From: Verrucomicrobiota bacterium | GTDB lineage: Bacteria > Verrucomicrobiota > Kiritimatiellia > UBA8416 > JABMPJ01 | DNA length: 64,000 bases | NCBI GenBank assembly: GCA_018648805.1 | Contig: JABGQM010000008.1 | Location: forward strand, 1-64,000 | Direction of reading: 5' to 3' | In this document: piece after piece, positions 60,094 through 64,000 of the stretch | How positions within the stretch are numbered: the first letter of the stretch is position 1 | Layout of the letters: each line of letters opens with the position of its first letter | Translations under genes and position numbers: made by a program | The notes under the pieces: model-generated | Told to the model about the DNA's origin: nothing | Seen by the model: the letters and a program-made list of their open reading frames with translations, nothing else | The model's database searches: none

Positions 60094-62190
60094 TTACCTT
60101 ATGGTTACCTTATAGGGCACGGCGGGCAAGGTACCAAGGGTCTTTCGTGTTTTCTTGTTATTTGCGAGTATCGTGATGATCAGGTTGCCGCGGCTTCCGG
60201 GTGCCAGTTTGTCCGGATCGATGGCGATGTGCAGGGCGGCTTCCTTGTTCTTGGCGCGAAAGACTGACTTACTCAGAGTCATGCCCTCCGGCGGATCCTG
60301 AAGCTCAAAGCGGGGACGGGCGCGGATGGGTTTCTTCGGGTTGCCGTTGCGCAGCACCACGACCGTATTGGTGCCGGCGGGCAGGAGCAGCGGGCCCTTG
60401 GGGGGGCGGTCGGCCTTGAGAAACATACGGGACTTTCCACCCACCGAGACGATCCAGTCCTCCACCGGAACAAGGTGACGCCACAGAAAGGCCTGCATGC
60501 GGTCTTCGGCCGCCACGGCCTGGCGCGTGAGGGTCTCGCCCCCGATGGTGGCGCGTCCCAGTAGCGCCAGCGAGCGGTTGCCCGCTTCGCTCTTCCAGGG
60601 AACCGTCAGCGTGGCCTGCACCTTATCGCTGCCGGGCGGAATGAATCCGCCGTCCAGGCGGAAGCGACCGGGGTTGTTGTCCAGGGCCAACGATACGCCA
60701 CCCGCGAAACCATCACGCCGCAGCAGGTGTACGGTCAGCGGCACGGTGCCGCCGGGAGGGATGCTCAGCGTAGCGGGCGTAACACGCAGTTCGAAATCGG
60801 GTTGAACCGGACTGATACGCAGTCGGTAAGCATGCCGCTCACTGCCCTTGCCCTGAATATCGCCAACGTGCACCGTGTAGCGCCCTTCGAAGGGCAGCTT
60901 GCGCAGGAAGTAGGAGTCGGCATGGTGGGTCACAAGGCCCTGCCCGCGGTCGACATGATCGTCGTTCACTTCCAAAACGTTCCCGCCGGGGCCCCTGAGC
61001 TGCACCACCGAATCAAGCGGCGAGTCGGCCCGTCGGGCAATCGTTTCAACCACGATCGACTGGCCGGGGCGACCGTCAAAGGCAAAGACGTCCCACTCGC
61101 CGGGTTGGGCGATCGTCCCATGCAGCATCACGGGCAGCACGACCGACTGGGCCTGCTCAGGCGTGTCATTCGGTTCACGCTCGGCCACATCGCCTTTCTG
61201 ACGGACGGGTCCGTGCGCGGCCGTTGGCAGCGGCCCGGTCAGGGTCACACCATCGGCCATGGTCAAGCGGTAGGTGAAGTCCTCACGACCGCGGTAGATT
61301 GCATCCCGGATCTCGAGGATGTAGTCGCCGTCGGCCGGAATGTCGTAGACCAGCAGCGGATCGGGGTCGAAGTGGTCATCATCCACGAAGAGGAGCTCTT
61401 TGCCATCGGCATCATACAGCGTCAACGCAGCCTGAAACCAGCCGGGCACGGCATCCGCCAGGTAGGGCACCAGGCTGCGCGCGGCCACCTTGCAGACCAG
61501 CCGCTGCCCCTGGGTGGCGGCGATACGGAAGCGGTCGATATCGCCTGGCAGCACCTGGCCATTGACCACCGCCGGCAGAGCGAGGTGCTGGTCTTCGACC
61601 GGCTCACGATCATTCGGTTCGCTCTCCCGTATCTCGGGCACACGGCCGACATGAAACATGATGGCGTTGGACAAACCCTTGGGGGTCTGCAGACGTAGCT
61701 CGCGCAGTCCCGGCGCTGCCGTGGCATCGATACGGCAGCGCAGCGTGACCTGCTCGCGCAGCTGGGCATTGGGCTGCTTACGCGGATCGCGCTTCACCCC
61801 CTTCAGCCGTTTCTTTCCGCTCTCGTCGTAGCCCTGCCGCGTGAACTCCGCGAGGATCTCGGCGAGCTCGGCTTCCGTCGTGGCGCGCTTCTCGCCCTCT
61901 TCCTTCTGCACGGTCTGCTCAAGCTTCTCCCTGCGGTTGCGCAGCCGGTTTATCTCCTGCCGCGTCAACTCCTTGAAGTAACCCACGATCGAGCCGCGCA
62001 AGCCCTTGCCGGTGTAGACCACACCCGAGGCATCCTCCAGGAACTGCCCGCCGACGAGCAACTCCACGGTCGAGCCCTGTTGTCCCCCGGCCGGGTAGAC
62101 ATACCCGATATGCGGTTCCGCCGTGCAGAGGCTGCCCGTGAAGAGGAGCAGTCCCACCACGCGGGTGAGCGTGCGCGTGTGCCGCGTCAT
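60094..62190 (-). CDS. PPC-domain secreted protein with coiled-coil insert
   Basis: A 698-aa exported protein, paired with DUF1501 proteins in PVC bacteria. Signal peptide about 1-24, then an IPT/TIG-like beta-domain (HIGYVYPAGGQQGS), a lysine/glutamate-rich coiled coil (about 70-145), and two or three PPC (pre-peptidase C-terminal) domains (NDREPVEDQHLALPAVVNGQVLPGDIDRF; AQSVVLPVMLHGTIAQPGEWDVFAFDG). Probably periplasmic or surface carbohydrate/protein binding. Overlaps DUF1501 start-stop in ATGA. Confidence 0.87.
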   Translation of the reverse strand: MTRHTRTLTRVVGLLLFTGSLCTAEPHIGYVYPAGGQQGSTVELLVGGQFLEDASGVVYTGKGLRGSIVGYFKELTRQEINRLRNRREKLEQTVQKEEGEKRATTEAELAEILAEFTRQGYDESGKKRLKGVKRDPRKQPNAQLREQVTLRCRIDATAAPGLRELRLQTPKGLSNAIMFHVGRVPEIRESEPNDREPVEDQHLALPAVVNGQVLPGDIDRFRIAATQGQRLVCKVAARSLVPYLADAVPGWFQAALTLYDADGKELLFVDDDHFDPDPLLVYDIPADGDYILEIRDAIYRGREDFTYRLTMADGVTLTGPLPTAAHGPVRQKGDVAEREPNDTPEQAQSVVLPVMLHGTIAQPGEWDVFAFDGRPGQSIVVETIARRADSPLDSVVQLRGPGGNVLEVNDDHVDRGQGLVTHHADSYFLRKLPFEGRYTVHVGDIQGKGSERHAYRLRISPVQPDFELRVTPATLSIPPGGTVPLTVHLLRRDGFAGGVSLALDNNPGRFRLDGGFIPPGSDKVQATLTVPWKSEAGNRSLALLGRATIGGETLTRQAVAAEDRMQAFLWRHLVPVEDWIVSVGGKSRMFLKADRPPKGPLLLPAGTNTVVVLRNGNPKKPIRARPRFELQDPPEGMTLSKSVFRAKNKEAALHIAIDPDKLAPGSRGNLIITILANNKKTRKTLGTLPAVPYKVTIR

Positions 62191-63512
62191 GCGCGGACCC
62201 CCTTCATGATCTCGTAGAGCCGTCCGGCATCCTGGCCATCGCTGGCGGTGGGCATCGCCTGCACGGTCAAGCCCTGCGGATGGGGCAGCGTGGCGGTCGG
62301 ATCAATGCCGAGCAACTCGTAGATGCTGCCGATCAGGTCACGCGGATAGATCGGCCGATCGGCCACGTTTTCGCCGCGTGCATCCGTAGCCCCCACCACC
62401 TGGCCACCCGCGAATCCGCCCCCGCCGACGACCGACGAGAACACCTTGCCAAAGTGGCCGCGTCCGCCATTCCAGGGCGGATCCCACTGGATCTTCGGCG
62501 TGCGTCCGAATTCGCCGCCCCACCAGACGATCGTGGAGTCGAGCAGGCCGCGCTCGCCCAGATCCTCGAAAAGCGTCGCGAGTCCGCTGTCGAGCTGGGG
62601 CAGCTGCCGCTGCATGCTCTGGAAGTGCTGCTTGTGCGTATCCCAGTTGCGGTAGTTGATCGTCACATAGGGGACGCCCTTCTCGACCAGACGGCGCGCC
62701 ATGAGGCAGGACTGTCCGAACTCGTGACGACCGTAGCGGTCGCGGACCTCGTCGGACTCTTCCGTCAGATCAAACACCTTGCCGGCATCCCCCAGGATCA
62801 GGTCATAGGCCTTCTCCTGACAGCTATCGGCGGCGGCAAAGGCGGCGTTGCCCTTCATCTGCCGTCCGAGCGTATCGAGGCTACCCAGCAGCGCGCGCCG
62901 ACGCTCCTGGCGCTGGCGCGAAATACCAGCCGCCACGACGCCTTCCACCACAAACGGATCCCGGGAGGGATTACCGCCGGTGGCGAAGGGCTTGTAGCGC
63001 GAGCCGAGGAATCCGGCCTCCGAGAAGCGGCCCTGCGGCTTGGTCAGTACAATGTAGGGCGGAATCAACCCTTTGTAGCCGGCATTGTGCCCTTTGAAAT
63101 AGGAGACCACGCCGCCGACGGCGGGATAGACCAGGCCGTCACCGGCCTTGTGGCCGGTCTGCACGAGGTAGGAGGCGGTCTCGTGGCCGTTGACCCCGTG
63201 GGTCATGCTGCGCAGAATCGAATACTTGTCGGCCTGCGTGGCCAGCTTGGGCAGCAACTTCCCGATCTGGATACCATCCACGTTGGTGTCAATCGCCCTG
63301 TCGAGCGGCCCACAATAGTCGTAGCCGGCTCCCGGCTTGGGATCGAACGTGTCGAGGTGGGATGCGCCGCCCCACATCCATATCTGGATGACCGATCTGG
63401 CTGTCGCCACGGGCGGCGCCACGGCGGCACGCGCCAGGAGCGGATCGCACAAGGTCAGTCCGGCCGCCCCGGCAAGGGACGTTTTCAGCATCTCTCTTCG
63501 CGTCATTGTCAT
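62187..63512 (-). CDS. DUF1501 protein (twin-arginine signal)
   Basis: A 441-aa protein of the DUF1501 family widespread in PVC bacteria, alkaline-phosphatase/sulfatase-like fold. N-terminal Tat signal (TRREMLKTSLAGAAGLTL). Conserved IQIWMWGGASHLDTFDPKPG (about 42-60) and WWGGEFGRTPKIQWD (about 310-325) segments. It ends in the ATGA overlap with the PPC gene. Probably works with the DUF1553 and PPC proteins in a polysaccharide-degradation or envelope system of unknown substrate. Confidence 0.95.
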   Translation of the reverse strand: MTMTRREMLKTSLAGAAGLTLCDPLLARAAVAPPVATARSVIQIWMWGGASHLDTFDPKPGAGYDYCGPLDRAIDTNVDGIQIGKLLPKLATQADKYSILRSMTHGVNGHETASYLVQTGHKAGDGLVYPAVGGVVSYFKGHNAGYKGLIPPYIVLTKPQGRFSEAGFLGSRYKPFATGGNPSRDPFVVEGVVAAGISRQRQERRRALLGSLDTLGRQMKGNAAFAAADSCQEKAYDLILGDAGKVFDLTEESDEVRDRYGRHEFGQSCLMARRLVEKGVPYVTINYRNWDTHKQHFQSMQRQLPQLDSGLATLFEDLGERGLLDSTIVWWGGEFGRTPKIQWDPPWNGGRGHFGKVFSSVVGGGGFAGGQVVGATDARGENVADRPIYPRDLIGSIYELLGIDPTATLPHPQGLTVQAMPTASDGQDAGRLYEIMKGVRA

Positions 63513-63540
63513 GTCACGCTTTCCTTCCCTCTGCTAAATT

Positions 63541-63657
63541 CACCACGAAAGACCACAAAGACCGCAGAGAAAGAGTGTATACGGGGTAGGCTTCTCCACG
63601 GTGGCGTCCTAGTCTAAAGTTGTCACTCTTTGCGTTCTCTGCGTTCTTTCGCGGTTA
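63541..63657. repeat. Inverted dispersed repeat ('CACGAAAGAC' type)
   Basis: Left arm 63541-63577 (CACCACGAAAGACCACAAAG...AAAGAGTG) and the reverse complement of 63624-63657 (TAACCGCGAAAGAACGCAGA...AAAGAGTG) are imperfect inverted copies. Similar 'TTAACCACGAAAGACACGAAAG' repeats are seen across many PVC and environmental genomes. It occupies the gap between the DUF1553 stop and the DUF1501 start. A hairpin or MITE-like element is likely. Confidence 0.75.
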
Positions 63658-63674
63658 ATCCACGCTTCCAACAA

Positions 63675-64000
63675 TCAATGTCTATACAGAAACTCTTTGC
63701 TGTTCAACAGCGCCCAGGCCAGGTCGAGGGCGCCTTCATGCCGCTTGAGGCCCTCCTGGGCCATGTAGTCCATCCCCACCTTCAGCTCCCCGGCATTGGG
63801 GGGACGGGACAACATAGTGAGGTAGAGCTGATTGATGATGGGTTCAGGACGCCACTTGGCGCGCTTCATGAGCTGCCTGAGCGCCCAGCCACGCTGCAGT
63901 TTGTTCTGGATGTGGGTCGAGTTGAGCAGGTGCAGGCGCTGGGTGTCGGAGGGGTCGTTGTTGCGCTCCGATTCCAGCCCGGTATCGCGTGGGGGGCGAC
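63675..64000 (-). CDS. DUF1553/DUF1549 protein, 3' end only
   Basis: C-terminal ~107 residues of a PSD1-type DUF1553 protein, the usual upstream partner of DUF1501: NDPSDTQRLHLLNSTHIQNK, LTMLSRPPNAGEL and ALLNSKEFLYRH. The gene runs off the window edge. Same strand as DUF1501, separated by the inverted repeat at 63541-63657. Confidence 0.85.
   Translation of the reverse strand, partial: RPPRDTGLESERNNDPSDTQRLHLLNSTHIQNKLQRGWALRQLMKRAKWRPEPIINQLYLTMLSRPPNAGELKVGMDYMAQEGLKRHEGALDLAWALLNSKEFLYRH

Noticed and set aside
62280..63617. A 445-codon plus-strand frame
   Set aside because: Antisense to the DUF1501 gene, whose family motifs are clear.

Overview
The window reads as a chromosomal segment of a PVC-superphylum bacterium, most likely Kiritimatiellota (Verrucomicrobiota or Lentisphaerota are alternatives), with an anaerobic, Gram-negative lifestyle. 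Grounds: the DUF1553 / DUF1501 / PPC-domain gene series at the right end, several very large secreted proteins ending in thrombospondin-type-3 (TSP3) repeats or a 'TNL...FYR' C-terminal module, sigma-54 activators, a ferrous-iron (Feo) locus and a NifX/MinD/NifU-like Fe-S cluster. Both an inner-membrane efflux pump and outer-membrane proteins (TolC, TonB receptor, porin) are encoded. No rRNA, tRNA, prophage or CRISPR array was recognised. All assignments come from reading the sequence; no database search was run.

Layout. 1-2.3 kb: a group II intron (minus strand) that abuts and apparently truncates a TSP3/beta-helix surface gene. 2.2-8.8 kb: that gene, translationally coupled to a 1347-aa RHS/YD-repeat protein. 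8.9-12.8 kb: a tightly overlapping iron-type ABC importer operon that ends with a ChrB_C-domain lipoprotein and a broken rhodanese. 13-24.2 kb: three more giant secreted proteins and an orphan lipoprotein, interspersed with rhodanese debris; the first gene is split by a G7 tract. 24.4-33.6 kb: two sigma-54 activators flanking a five-gene minus-strand RND efflux operon with a -24/-12 promoter. 33.7-36.3 kb: HAD phosphatase and a CBS-domain cation/proton antiporter. 36.5-41.2 kb: a sigma-54-type promoter followed by NifX-like, DUF5320, a fused double MinD/ferredoxin ATPase, NifX-like, metallo-beta-lactamase-fold, NifX-like and NifU-like genes. 41.3-43.4 kb: outer-membrane barrel, NikK/DUF4198-like protein and a methyltransferase. 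43.5-47.6 kb: another propeller surface protein, a lipoprotein and a toxin-antitoxin pair. 47.6-55.2 kb: an iron regulon (TonB receptor, DtxR-family regulator, tandem FeoA, FeoB, FeoC-like, porin, FMN-binding protein) with recurring TTTAGA-N4-TCTAAA operators. 55.2-64 kb: a molybdopterin-binding protein, a DUF1016 nuclease, a DUF1186/SEC-C protein and the chorismatase-like / PPC / DUF1501 / DUF1553 series.

How the parts fit. Iron handling recurs (ABC importer, Feo regulon, TonB receptor, Fe-S carrier genes), and two loci carry convincing sigma-54 promoters next to or near sigma-54 activators. The most interesting candidates are the sigma-54-driven Fe-S/cofactor cluster with its fused double ATPase and a 13-bp hairpin inside it, the DtxR-controlled Feo/porin/FMN-binding set, the ChrB_C lipoprotein with rhodanese in an iron-type importer operon, and the poly-G split surface gene.
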